Source of the DNA: Rhizobiales bacterium Ga0077537
GTDB lineage: Bacteria > Pseudomonadota > Alphaproteobacteria > Rhizobiales > Hyphomicrobiaceae
NCBI GenBank assembly: GCA_001464955.1
Contig: LNEM01000025.1
Location: 62,001 to 126,000 of the forward strand
Length of the DNA: 64,000 nucleotides
Direction: 5' to 3'
The position numbers and the translations under genes are program-made. The notes beneath the pieces are model-generated. The model made no database searches. It was not told the origin of the DNA and worked only from the letters and a program-made list of their open reading frames with translations. Shown here piece after piece: positions 46,098 through 54,983 of this stretch (positions within the stretch are counted from its first letter, which is position 1; each line of letters begins with the position of its first letter).

Positions 46098-46811
46098 GTG
46101 ACCCGCCACATCGAATTCTGCCTCGACGAGATCGAGTGCGAGATCGAGGCCATCGACGAGGCCGCGCTGAGCCCGTCGGACAAGCTCTGCCTGTCCCGCC
46201 ATGTCGCCGGTATGCGCGCTTTGCTGCAATCGGCCCGGCCCGAACCGGCGGTGACGCGGCATCGCTCGGAGCTTCTTGCATCGGTGGCCCCCGTCACCGA
46301 CGATCTCGGCCTGATCCGGGGGATCGGAGACGACGACATCGCGCTGCTCGTCGAGCGGCGCATCCAGACCTTCGCCGCCATTGCCACCTGGCACCGCGAG
46401 GACATCCTCGCGCTCGGAGGCCGCGAATTTCTGCGGCGCGTCGCCCGCGAGAACTGGATCGAGCAGGCCGCCATTCTCGCGACCGGCGACCTGACCCACC
46501 ACGCCGAGGCCGTGATCGCCCGCCGCTTCGCCGCGCAGCCCGTGACGGCGCTCGCCGATGCCCTGGCGTCGGTATCGGCTGTCATGGAGGAGGCGGTGGA
46601 ACGCTCGGCCGACAGCCATCGGGCGGTTCCGCCGGGCGCCGAGGTTGTGGATCTCGCTTCGGCAGGTCGCCGTCGGCGCAACGGGGCGCCGCTGCTGGCG
46701 CTTCTGGTTGCGGTGACGTCGCTCGGCGCGTGGGCAGGTCTGGAGACGGGCAAGAGGCCGGCCGACGCCCACCTGGGCTCACCGGTCGTGGCTGCACCGA
46801 CGCAACTCTGA
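46098..46811 (+). CDS. Helix-hairpin-helix protein with C-terminal membrane anchor
   Basis: 237 aa. No close family recognised. The middle (about 72-125: DDLGLIRGIGDDDIALLVERRIQTFAAIATWHREDI) fits the helix-hairpin-helix pattern found in DNA-binding proteins and in short TfoX/flap-nuclease-like proteins. A basic patch RRRRN is followed by one membrane helix (APLLALLVAVTSLGAWAGL, about 194-212), so the HHH part faces the cytosol. It ends at a bidirectional terminator shared with asd. It could tether DNA or RNA to the membrane; that is inference only. Confidence 0.7.
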   Translation: MTRHIEFCLDEIECEIEAIDEAALSPSDKLCLSRHVAGMRALLQSARPEPAVTRHRSELLASVAPVTDDLGLIRGIGDDDIALLVERRIQTFAAIATWHREDILALGGREFLRRVARENWIEQAAILATGDLTHHAEAVIARRFAAQPVTALADALASVSAVMEEAVERSADSHRAVPPGAEVVDLASAGRRRRNGAPLLALLVAVTSLGAWAGLETGKRPADAHLGSPVVAAPTQL

Positions 46812-46832
46812 CGCCCTTCGCCACGCAAGGCA

Positions 46833-46868
46833 AAAGGCCGCCCCCGGTTCGTACCGGCGACGGCCTTT
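46833..46868. terminator. Bidirectional terminator between convergent genes
   Basis: AAAGGCCG (46833-46840) pairs with CGGCCTTT (46861-46868). The loop holds a smaller GG/CC pairing. It lies 21 bases past the HHH gene and 34 bases past the asd stop, serving both strands, with A- and T-runs at the outer ends. Confidence 0.8.
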
Positions 46869-46901
46869 GTCACTCGGGGGCGGAGCCCTGACGATCGGGG
46901 A

Positions 46902-47942
46902 TCAGGCGGCTGACTTCATGAGCTTGCGCTCGATCAGTACTTCCGCGATCTGCACCGCATTGAGCGCGGCGCCCTTCCGCAGGTTGTCCGAGACGATCCA
47001 CATGGCGAGGCCGTTCTCCACCGTCGCATCCTCGCGGATACGGCTGATGTAGGTGGCATCTTCACCGGTGGCCTCGATCGGCGTCACGTAGCCGCCCGGC
47101 TCGCGCTTGTCGACGACGAGGCATCCGGGCGCTTCGCGCAGGATGGACCGCGCGTTCTCCGGCGTGATCGGGTTCTCGAACTCGACGTTGACCGCCTCGC
47201 AGTGGCTGACGAAGACCGGCACCCGGACGCAGGTCGCCGTGACCTTGATCTTCGGGTCCATGATCTTCTTCGTCTCGGCCATCATCTTCCATTCCTCTTT
47301 CGTGTAGCCGTCCTCCATGAAGACGTCGATGTGAGGAATACAGTTGAAGGCGATCTCCTTCTGGAACTTCTTCGGCGCCAGTTCCTGCCCGGGCACGTAC
47401 TTGCCCTTGGTCTGCGCCCAAAGCTCGTCCATGCCCTCCTTGCCGGCGCCCGAGACCGACTGGTAGGTCGAGACGACGATGCGCTTGATCGTCGCCTCGT
47501 CGTGCAGCGGCTTCAGCGCCACCACCATCTGCGCCGTCGAGCAGTTCGGATTGGCGATGATGTTCTTGCGGTTGTTCCGGGCCATGTAGGCGTCGAGCAC
47601 GTGGCCGTTCACTTCCGGAACGACCAGCGGCACGTCGACGTCGTAGCGCCACGCCGAGGAGTTATCGATGACGATCGCGCCTTTGGAGCCGATGTGCGGG
47701 CTCCACTCCTTCGACACGGTTCCACCCGCCGACATCAGGCAGATGTCGATCTTCGAGAAATCGAACTGCTCGAGGTCCTGGCATTTGAGCGTTCGGTCGC
47801 CGTAAGAGACCTCGACGCCGACCGAACGGCGTGACGCGATGGCATGGACCTCGTCGGCGGGAAACTTCCGCTCGGCGAGGATGCTCAACATCTCTCGGCC
47901 CACGTTGCCGGTGGCGCCCACGATTGCGACCTTGTAGCCCAT
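46902..47942 (-). CDS. asd: Aspartate-semialdehyde dehydrogenase
   Basis: 346 aa from ATG 47942 (MGYKVAIVGATG), preceded by AAAGGCAGAAGG; a GTG at 47957 is less likely. Makes aspartate semialdehyde from aspartyl phosphate with NADPH, feeding lysine, diaminopimelate, methionine and threonine. NADP loop GATGNVG, active-site Cys134 in IANPNCSTAQM, VSGAGKEGMDELW, and the substrate His/Arg region KVTATCVRVPVFVSHCEAV. Functionally linked with dapF 6 kb away. Single gene with a shared terminator. Confidence 0.97.
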   Translation of the reverse strand: MGYKVAIVGATGNVGREMLSILAERKFPADEVHAIASRRSVGVEVSYGDRTLKCQDLEQFDFSKIDICLMSAGGTVSKEWSPHIGSKGAIVIDNSSAWRYDVDVPLVVPEVNGHVLDAYMARNNRKNIIANPNCSTAQMVVALKPLHDEATIKRIVVSTYQSVSGAGKEGMDELWAQTKGKYVPGQELAPKKFQKEIAFNCIPHIDVFMEDGYTKEEWKMMAETKKIMDPKIKVTATCVRVPVFVSHCEAVNVEFENPITPENARSILREAPGCLVVDKREPGGYVTPIEATGEDATYISRIREDATVENGLAMWIVSDNLRKGAALNAVQIAEVLIERKLMKSAA

Positions 47943-48097
47943 CCTTCTGCCTTTCACGTTCGCGGCCGGGAACCGATGCCGCTGAGCGCTGAGATAAGCG
48001 CATTGCCATTGTGTCGCAAGGACGAACCGGGCGGTGCCGCGCTCGGCGCCTGCCGCGGTGTGACCATTGAGCCGAGGTGGGTGGATGTGCCCGCCCG

Positions 48098-50302
48098 TCA
48101 GGAACTCTGGCGGAGCGGCAGCGACCTCACGCGACGGCGCAATGCGGCCGAAACGGCATTCACCACGGCAGGCGCAACGGCGCCTATGACCGCCTCCCCG
48201 ACCCCGCCCCAGAAGTCGCCGGACGGCACGAGGACGCTCTCGACGACCGGCATCTCGGCGAGGCGCAGGACCCGATAGGTGTCGAAGTTCCGTTCGACGA
48301 CTCGCCCCTCGCGGATGGTGATCGCCTCGCCGAGCGTGGCGCTGACGGCCATCGCGACCGAGCCTTCGATCTGGCCCTGGACGAGGCGCGGATTGACAAC
48401 TTGCCCGCAGTCGAGGGCGACGACCACGCGCACCACCCGCACCGCCTCCTCAGGCGTTACCGCAACCTCCGCGACGACTGCGGAATAGCTGCCGACCGCC
48501 ATCATCTGGGCAAGCCCCCGACTGATGCCGGGTGCCGGGGGTTCGGTCCAGCCGGCTGCATTCGTGGCGGCCAGCAGCACAGCCAGATGCTTCGGATGCC
48601 CCCGCATCAGGTTGCGGCGAAACTCGAGCGGATCACGTTTGGCGGCCGCGGCGAGTTCGTCGATGAAGCACTCCAGATAGACGCCGTTCTGCGTCGTGTG
48701 AACGCCCCGCCAGCTCCCGACCGGCATGTGCGTGTAGCGCATCGCATGATCGATGTAGACGCTCGGGATCGAGTAGCCCATCTGCGCTTCGCCCGGCTGC
48801 GCCAGGAGACCCTGGAACATGCGCGGATCACGCCCGGCCGGTCCCGTCGCGGCCCGCGGCAGGTTCGAGGTCAGGATCGATTGCCCGGAAATGCGCATGA
48901 TGAGGCCGGTCGCGTCGCCCTTGTCGTCGAGCCCGCCCCGGATGCGGGCCTGCGTCACCGGCCGGTAGTGCCCGTGCGTCGTATCCTCCTCGCGCGACCA
49001 CAGGAGCTGGACTGGAATTCCGGGCATCTCCCGCGCGATCAGCACCGCCTGACGTGCGGCATCCTGGCGGAGCCGTCGTCCGAAGCTGCCGCCCATCAGC
49101 GTACGATGCACTTCGACGGCCTCGATCGGGTGCCCGCCGGCCTCTGCGGCGACGCGCAGCGTGGCATCTCCGTTCTGCGTCGGCGCCCAGACATCGAGGC
49201 GATCCGGCGTCCAGAGCGCCGTTGCGTTCATGGGCTCGAGCGTGGCGTGGTGCAGGAACGGCGTCGAATAGACGGCTTCGACGGTTTGTGACGCCGATCG
49301 CAGCGCCGCCAGCGCATCTCCGTGCGTCCGTCCGACGAACGCGTCGGTGGTCTCGAGGCCGGTCTTCAGGTAGGCACCTATGCTCTCGCTCGAGATCCCG
49401 TTTCCCGCCGCCATCTCCCACGTGATCGCAACCTCGCCGAGCGCCCGGCTCGCCTGCCACCAGCTGTCGGCGACGACGGCGACGGCATCGTCGCCGACCG
49501 CGAGAACACGCCGTACGCCCGGCATGGCCAGCGCCCGCGCTCCATCGAACGACCCGAGCCGCCCGCCGGGCACTGGATGCGACGTGATGGCGGCCCTGAG
49601 CATGCCGGGAAGCTGCACGTCGATGCCATAGATCGCCGTGCCCGACACGATGTCGCGCGTGAGCAGCGACGGCGTCGACGTCCCCGCGATCCGCCAGCCG
49701 GCTTCCGGAGTGAGCTGCAGTGCGGCCCGCGACGGCGGCGTGATCTTGGAGGCCGCGTCGGCCATCGAGCCGTAGGTCGCCCAGCGTCCGGATGCGCCGT
49801 GCCTCAGTTCGCCGCGGGTCGTGGTGATCTCGGACTTCGGCACGTTCCACGCCAATGCGGCCGCGTCGATCAGCATCAACCGGGCGGCGGCGCCGGCCTC
49901 TCGCATGGGGCCCTGCAGCGTCCGCACGGTCCGGCTGTTGCTGGTCGCGAAATCGCCCCAGAGCCGACCACGCGTCTGGTTCTCGCCGGGCTTCACGAGT
50001 TCGGGCCGAACCTGCGCCCAGTCGCAATCGAGTTCCTCGGCGGCGAGTTGCGCGAGGCCCGTCAGGATACCCTGGCCCATCTCGGCCCGCGCCACGCGCA
50101 CGATGACGGTGTTGTCGCTCGTGACGACGATCCAGGCCCCGAGTTCATGCCGGGACGTCGGCAGGGGCGGCGACGGCCATCGCCTGGCCCGCGTCGCCCG
50201 TTGTGCGTCACTCCGCTCGAAGCCGAAACCGACGGCAAAGCCGCCCGCGGCCGCCAGGGCGGTCGCGATGAGCGTTCGGCGCGTGGGGTTCCTGCCTCGC
50301 AT
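48098..50302 (-). CDS. Tat-exported molybdenum hydroxylase large subunit (IorB/aldehyde oxidase type)
   Basis: 734 aa from ATG 50302, chosen to place the twin-arginine signal (NPTRRTLIATALAAAGGFAVG) at the N-terminus; ATG 50374 is possible and no ribosome site decides. Molybdopterin-binding subunit of the isoquinoline 1-oxidoreductase beta family: WGDFATSNSRTVR, VGSWRGVHTTQNGVYLECFIDELA, HATLEPMNATALW, GSFGRRLRQDA, and catalytic Glu in GGVGEAVIGAVAPAV. The protein should work with a 2Fe-2S small subunit and an electron carrier, but neither is adjacent. Substrate unknown (aldehyde or N-heterocycle). Confidence 0.88.
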   Translation of the reverse strand: MRGRNPTRRTLIATALAAAGGFAVGFGFERSDAQRATRARRWPSPPLPTSRHELGAWIVVTSDNTVIVRVARAEMGQGILTGLAQLAAEELDCDWAQVRPELVKPGENQTRGRLWGDFATSNSRTVRTLQGPMREAGAAARLMLIDAAALAWNVPKSEITTTRGELRHGASGRWATYGSMADAASKITPPSRAALQLTPEAGWRIAGTSTPSLLTRDIVSGTAIYGIDVQLPGMLRAAITSHPVPGGRLGSFDGARALAMPGVRRVLAVGDDAVAVVADSWWQASRALGEVAITWEMAAGNGISSESIGAYLKTGLETTDAFVGRTHGDALAALRSASQTVEAVYSTPFLHHATLEPMNATALWTPDRLDVWAPTQNGDATLRVAAEAGGHPIEAVEVHRTLMGGSFGRRLRQDAARQAVLIAREMPGIPVQLLWSREEDTTHGHYRPVTQARIRGGLDDKGDATGLIMRISGQSILTSNLPRAATGPAGRDPRMFQGLLAQPGEAQMGYSIPSVYIDHAMRYTHMPVGSWRGVHTTQNGVYLECFIDELAAAAKRDPLEFRRNLMRGHPKHLAVLLAATNAAGWTEPPAPGISRGLAQMMAVGSYSAVVAEVAVTPEEAVRVVRVVVALDCGQVVNPRLVQGQIEGSVAMAVSATLGEAITIREGRVVERNFDTYRVLRLAEMPVVESVLVPSGDFWGGVGEAVIGAVAPAVVNAVSAALRRRVRSLPLRQSS

Positions 50303-50457
50303 GCGGATGGATGGGCTTGGTTTGTCCAGAGTGATCTCGCCCCGGGAGCACGCCATGGCCTGCGTGGCGAGCATAAGGCAGGCCGGCCTTCGGTCCGCCG
50401 CTCAGCGGTGGCGCGCACCGCGCCATTGATTGCGACCCTCTGTTGGGGTTGGGCGTG

Positions 50458-51672
50458 TCATCCGGCTTTTCCTGCGGTGGGTACGACGACAGCGCCCGAT
50501 GCGATCAGTCGTTCCGTCTCGCCCGCAGTATACCCGACCTCCGAGAGGAGCGCGCGTCCATCGGCGCCGAGCGCGGGCGGGCGCCGATCGGGAATGGCCT
50601 CGAGGCCGCGCCAGAGCACCGGCTGGCGAAGGCCCCGATGATAGGGTGGGTTGCTCTCGAACTGCGGCTCGAAGAAACCGACCGCCTTGAGATGCGGATC
50701 GGCAACGAGTGCTTCCAGCGAATGCACCGGCCCGCAGGGCACGTCGAGCCCTTCGAACAGCGCCAGCCACTCCGCCGACGTTCGCGTCCCGAGCGAGCTT
50801 GCAAGAATGCCGTAGAGTTCGTCCGATCGTTTGGACCGCTCCGTATTGCTGCCGAACCATGCCGTCGCGGTGATGTCCTCGCGGCCGAGCGCATCGAGCA
50901 CGCGCTTCCATTGCGCCGTCGTGTAGGGGAGCACCGCGATATAGCCGTCCTTGGTCGGATAGGGCTTGCGGTTGCGCGACATCGTGCGGTGATAGCCGAG
51001 ACCGCCGTTGTCCTCGAACGACGCCCCCATCAGGTTCTCGTTGAGGCTGAAGGCCGCCGTCGCCTCGAGCATGGGCATCTCGACCAGTTGCCCGAGGCCG
51101 CCACCCTTCCGCTCGCGATAGAGGAGCGCGCCGAGCACGGCATAGACCACATGCAGCGCGCCGAGCTTGTCGGCCGTCACGGTCGGATGGTAGGCGGGCG
51201 CTCCGTCGCGCGCCCAGGTCAGGCCCGCGATCCCGCCGGCGGCCTGGATGATGTCGTCATAGGCGGGTTTGCCGGCATAGGGCCCGTCGCTGCCGTAGCC
51301 CACCGCGGCGCAGTAGACGAGCTTCGGGTTGAGGGCCCGGCAGGCCTCCCATCCGAACCCCAGCCGGTCGAGCGCGTCCTGCCGCATGTTGTGGACCAGC
51401 GCGTCGGCCGTGCCGATCAGCCGCCGCAGGATCTCCTTGCCATCTTCCGATTTGAGATCGAGTGCGACGGACCGCTTGTTGCGGTTGTTGTTTGCGAAAC
51501 CGGCTCCGATGCCGGGCTCGCCCATCGGCGGGTTCCATCGGTTCATGTCGCCGTCGGGGGCTTCGATCTTGATGATCTCCGCTCCCATGTCACCGAGGAT
51601 CTGCGTGGCGAAGGGCCCGAGAATGATCGTCGTGATGTCGATGATCCTGAGGCCGTCGAGGAGTGGGTACAT
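50458..51672 (-). CDS. CaiB/BaiF family III CoA-transferase (third copy)
   Basis: 404 aa. LDGLRIIDITTIILGPFATQILGDMGAEIIKIEAP, NNRNKRSVALDLKSEDGKE, ADALVHNMRQDALDRLGFGW, VYCAAVGYGSDGP and probable catalytic Asp in TVTADKLGALHVVYAVLGAL. FEGLDVPCGPVHSLEALVADPH marks the small domain. It is distinct from the other two copies in the window. Downstream on the same strand is the hydroxylase gene (155 bases); whether they share a transcript is unclear. Confidence 0.92.
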   Translation of the reverse strand: MYPLLDGLRIIDITTIILGPFATQILGDMGAEIIKIEAPDGDMNRWNPPMGEPGIGAGFANNNRNKRSVALDLKSEDGKEILRRLIGTADALVHNMRQDALDRLGFGWEACRALNPKLVYCAAVGYGSDGPYAGKPAYDDIIQAAGGIAGLTWARDGAPAYHPTVTADKLGALHVVYAVLGALLYRERKGGGLGQLVEMPMLEATAAFSLNENLMGASFEDNGGLGYHRTMSRNRKPYPTKDGYIAVLPYTTAQWKRVLDALGREDITATAWFGSNTERSKRSDELYGILASSLGTRTSAEWLALFEGLDVPCGPVHSLEALVADPHLKAVGFFEPQFESNPPYHRGLRQPVLWRGLEAIPDRRPPALGADGRALLSEVGYTAGETERLIASGAVVVPTAGKAG

Positions 51673-51807
51673 GCGCGAGTGCTTCCGCTGCGGTTTCGGC
51701 CATTTCTGCCCAATCGGGACGCGCGCGGCAAGGCATCGCGGCGATCGATCGGTCAGGGAGGGTTCGTTGAAGGCCGTGGCATGGCCATTGGCCAGTGGGT
51801 CGAATGA

Positions 51808-51882
51808 TGGTGGGCGCGACAGGGATCGAACCTGTGACCCCTACCATGTCAAGGTAGTGCTCTACCGCTGAGCTACGCGCCC
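51808..51882 (-). tRNA. tRNA-Val (anticodon GAC)
   Basis: On the minus strand from 51882: acceptor GGGCGCG pairing CGCGCCC, D arm with GCTCAGCGGTAGAGC, anticodon stem CTACC/GGTAG with loop TTGACAT (anticodon GAC), T arm ACAGG-TTCGATC-CCTGT, discriminator A and an encoded CCA (51808-51810). Reads GUC and GUU valine codons. Confidence 0.96.
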
Positions 51883-51967
51883 ATCATTCGCCGGCAATCG
51901 CATCGGGAGACGGTCGTATATCGGCATCCGTCGCAGGGCGCAAGGCGCATTGCGCATACTTGTGGGC

Positions 51968-52354
51968 TCAGGCCGCGAGCAGCTTGTGGATCTCCTGCAC
52001 GAGGTCCTTGAGATGGAACGGCTTCGAGAGCACGCGCGCATCCTTCGGCGTCTGCGTCTCGTTGTTCAGCGTGACGGCCGCGAACCCGGTGATGAACATG
52101 ATCTTGATGTCGGGGTCGAGGTCGCTCGCGCGCCGCGCGAGTTCGATGCCGTCCATCTGCGGCATCACGATATCGGTGAGGAGGAGCGTGAACGGCTCCT
52201 CCTTGAGGCGCTTGTAGGCGTCCGCGCCGTTGTCGAGGGCGATGACGTCGTAGCCCGCGCGTTCGAGGGCACGGGCGAGGAACCCGCGCATCGAATCGTC
52301 GTCCTCCGCGAGGAGAATGCGCTGGTGCGAAACAGGCGAGGCCTTGAGCGTCAT
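51968..52354 (-). CDS. cpdR: CpdR-type cell-cycle response regulator
   Basis: 128 aa from ATG 52354 after GAGATCAG; ATG 52369 is also in frame. Receiver only: LAEDDDSMRGFLARALERAGY, phospho-acceptor Asp61 in LLTDIVMPQMDGIELARRA, Thr in MFITGFAAV, Lys in LSKPFHLKDL. The long match to Caulobacter CpdR (LLAEDDDS, IVMP, FITGFAAV, RVLSKPFHLKDLV) is strong. When unphosphorylated, CpdR primes ClpXP for cell-cycle proteolysis. Divergent from the N-formylglutamate amidohydrolase gene, a usual neighbour in Hyphomicrobiales. Confidence 0.95.
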   Translation of the reverse strand: MTLKASPVSHQRILLAEDDDSMRGFLARALERAGYDVIALDNGADAYKRLKEEPFTLLLTDIVMPQMDGIELARRASDLDPDIKIMFITGFAAVTLNNETQTPKDARVLSKPFHLKDLVQEIHKLLAA

Positions 52355-52667
52355 GTCTGATCTCGGCATGCGGGCGGCGGGAAAAGCGATTGCGGCCTAT
52401 TATGATCAAAGCCTCAACGCGCGGCTGAAATCTGACGATAATTTGGTAAACATGCGATGAAGTTGCCGGCCGTATGACCGCGACATGCAAGTCGCAAACA
52501 TCATCGCGCACATGGACAGCGGCAGCGGACGCAGGCAAAATGGCGCATCGGGATGGCGGCCGCCGCAGCGCACATGCGCCGCTACGCCGGCTGCTTGCGA
52601 TCGAGCCCGCCGCAAGCAGTGCAATGGCCAGCGTCGAGGTTGGAGACCGGCGGCTCGAGGATGATGA

Positions 52668-53567
52668 ATGCCCGAGCACGAGCGGCAATCCATAGCGGCA
52701 GAACTCGATCCGCCCTTCGTTGTTGTTGCGCCGCGCGTGCAGACCGCGCCGATCGTGGTGTGCTCGCCGCATTCGGGCCGGATCTACCCGCAGAACTTCC
52801 TTGCCCAATCGCGGCTCGATGCGCACACGCTGCGCAAGTCCGAGGATTGCTACGTCGATGAACTGCTCTCGGGCGTGCCGGGCCTGGGCGCGCCCATGAT
52901 CGCCGCCCGCTTTCCGCGCGCCTACGTCGACGTCAATCGCGAGCCCTACGAACTCGATCCCGATCTCTTCGACGGCGCTCTGCCGCCCTATGCCAACACG
53001 CAGTCTGTGCGGGTGGTCGGCGGCCTCGGGACCATCGCCCGCATCGTCGCCGACAGCGAGGAAATCTATCGCGCGCGCCTGCCCGTCGGCGTTGCCCTCG
53101 AGCGGATCGACCGCCTCTACAAGCCGTTCCATGCCGCGCTCTCGTCCCTTCTGGAGGAAACACGGCGGCGCTTCGGATATGCAGTGCTCGTGGATTGCCA
53201 CTCCATGCCGTCGGCGCCCGTCGGCCAGCCGCTTGCCGTTCGGCCCGACTTCGTGATCGGCGACCGCTTCGGCGCCTCCTGCGACATCAAGCTGACGCGC
53301 TTCCTGCGCGATGCGCTCGCGGTCGGCGACTGCGAAGTCCACGTCAACCGCCCCTACGCGGGAGGCTTCATCACGGAGCATTACGGGCGTCCCGGCCGTG
53401 GCATCCACGCCATCCAGCTCGAGATGAACCGTGCACTCTACCTAGACGAGACGAAATTGACGCGGATTGCAGGCTTTACGGATCTTCGGGCCAAGCTCAC
53501 CCGCACGTTCGGCATGCTCGCGGCCGATCTGCCGAGGATGCTTGGCGGGCGCGCTGCAGCGGAATAG
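52668..53567 (+). CDS. N-formylglutamate amidohydrolase
   Basis: 299 aa, ATG 52668 after GAGGATGATGA. VCSPHSGRIYP, RFPRAYVDVNREPYELDPDLF, LVDCHSMPSAPVG, VNRPYAGGFITEHYGRPGRGIHAIQLEMNRALYLDE are family blocks with the metal-binding His/Glu set. Hydrolyses N-formylglutamate to glutamate and formate, the last step of a histidine degradation route. Here it lies next to cpdR and hisN, not in a hut operon, so a broader formamide- or amino-acid-salvage role is possible. Confidence 0.93.
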   Translation: MPEHERQSIAAELDPPFVVVAPRVQTAPIVVCSPHSGRIYPQNFLAQSRLDAHTLRKSEDCYVDELLSGVPGLGAPMIAARFPRAYVDVNREPYELDPDLFDGALPPYANTQSVRVVGGLGTIARIVADSEEIYRARLPVGVALERIDRLYKPFHAALSSLLEETRRRFGYAVLVDCHSMPSAPVGQPLAVRPDFVIGDRFGASCDIKLTRFLRDALAVGDCEVHVNRPYAGGFITEHYGRPGRGIHAIQLEMNRALYLDETKLTRIAGFTDLRAKLTRTFGMLAADLPRMLGGRAAAE

Positions 53568-54068
53568 GCTGAGCCGGTCGTCCTATGGCGCGCTGGCGCT
53601 GCATTGCCCCCCGGAAAAGAAAAGGGGCCGTCCTTGCGAACGGCCCAAGTCTAGGGAGGAAACGCCCAAAGGAGGGCTGTGGGACCGACAAGCGCAGCTC
53701 ATCGGCGCCACAACCCGTATTTAGAATTGCACCGCATCAACTTCAAGAGTGAAAATTGTGCACCGCACCGTGAAATGTGCCGGATCGGGTGGCACGGGTG
53801 CCGGAAGGCTGAAAAAACATAATAAAATCAGGTGGCGTGCGCTTGTTGCATAGCAGTATTGCGGTCCCTGATTTCGACGTCACGTGCTTCGGAAGTTGAC
53901 GTTCGCGTCAATGCCGTCGCCGGCGATCGTCCTCCGCCACACGACTCGTGAACGCACATCTGGCGCGACGTGAGGTGGCTTGGACTTGGCGATCGCGCAG
54001 GGGCGTGCTTCATCTCGCCCCATCACGCACCGCGTCCGCCCCCAAACGAGCGCCCGAGCCCATCAGCC
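53568..54068. other. Intergenic region with one hairpin
   Basis: 501 bases between the amidohydrolase and hisN genes. Left part holds the hairpin at 53625-53646. The middle (about 53715-53850) is A/T-richer and probably carries the hisN promoter. No further gene or RNA recognised. Confidence 0.45.
53625..53646. terminator. Rho-independent-type hairpin
   Basis: GGGCCGT (53625-53631) pairs with ACGGCCC (53640-53646). An A-rich run (GAAAAGAAAA) precedes it, so the T-run falls on the minus-strand side. It likely ends the upstream + gene and could block antisense transcription. Confidence 0.65.
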
Positions 54069-54878
54069 ATGTCCGCGTCCAAGCCTTTGCCACCCTCGCG
54101 CCTGCTGTCCTCCGCCCACGATCTCGCCGATGCGTCCGGCAAGGTCATTCTCCGCCATTTCCGCAAACCGATCGCCGTCGACAACAAGGCCGGCGGCAGC
54201 GCCTTCGACCCGGTGACGGAGGCAGATCGCGCGGGCGAGCGCGCCATTCGCCGCCGCCTGGCAGCGCTCCACCCCGACCACGGCATTCTCGGCGAGGAAC
54301 TCGGCCACCAGCGGAGCGCGTCTCCTTACACCTGGGTCATCGATCCGATCGACGGCACGCGGGCCTTCATCACCGGCATGCCGCTGTGGGGAACGCTGAT
54401 CGGTGTGACGCACGACGGCGTCGCGCGTGTCGGCATGATGGACCAGCCCTATACACGCGAGCGGATCTGGTCGGCGGGCGGCAGCACCGTTTGGCGGAGC
54501 GTGGACGGCCGCTCCCGGAAGGTGAAGACCGCCCCCTGTGGCCGTCTCGTCGACGCGCGCCTGACATCGACCAGTCCGGATCTTTTTGCCAAGCCATCCG
54601 AAGCGGCGGCCTTTGCCGAATTGAAGGCCAGGGCCCGCCTGACGCGCTTCGGCGGCGATTGCTACGCCTATTGTCTGCTCGCCGCAGGCCATATCGACAT
54701 CGTGGTGGAGTCCGGTCTGCAGCCCTATGACATCGTCGCGCTCATTCCCATCATCGAGGGCGCGGGCGGCATCGTCACCACATGGGAGGGTGGCCGGGCC
54801 GAGAACGGAGGTCGCATCGTCGCGTGTGGTGACCGCCGCCTCCACGCGACTGCACTCGAAATTCTGGCGAAGGCCTGA
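54069..54878 (+). CDS. hisN: Histidinol-phosphatase, inositol monophosphatase family
   Basis: 269 aa from ATG 54069. Metal-binding motifs: GEELG (75-79), DPIDGTRAF (92-100), and QPYDIVALIPIIEGAGG with the last Asp. VTEADRAGERAIRRRL and GGDCYAYCLLAAGHID complete the family pattern. In alphaproteobacteria this form performs the phosphatase step of histidine synthesis; inositol-phosphatase activity cannot be excluded. Placement beside the N-formylglutamate amidohydrolase and cpdR supports HisN. Confidence 0.9.
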   Translation: MSASKPLPPSRLLSSAHDLADASGKVILRHFRKPIAVDNKAGGSAFDPVTEADRAGERAIRRRLAALHPDHGILGEELGHQRSASPYTWVIDPIDGTRAFITGMPLWGTLIGVTHDGVARVGMMDQPYTRERIWSAGGSTVWRSVDGRSRKVKTAPCGRLVDARLTSTSPDLFAKPSEAAAFAELKARARLTRFGGDCYAYCLLAAGHIDIVVESGLQPYDIVALIPIIEGAGGIVTTWEGGRAENGGRIVACGDRRLHATALEILAKA

Positions 54879-54983
54879 CGCGACGGTCGCCACGGGGGCC
54901 GCATGCAACGCGCCCTTGCGCCGACATGGCTGGGCTGGTGCAATCGGCGCCAGCCGGCTGGACTGCTGAGGAGAAAGTCCCCT

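Noticed and set aside
48077-49291. Long plus-strand frame antisense to the molybdenum hydroxylase gene
   Set aside because: Composition is typical of an antisense shadow and the minus-strand gene has clear family blocks.
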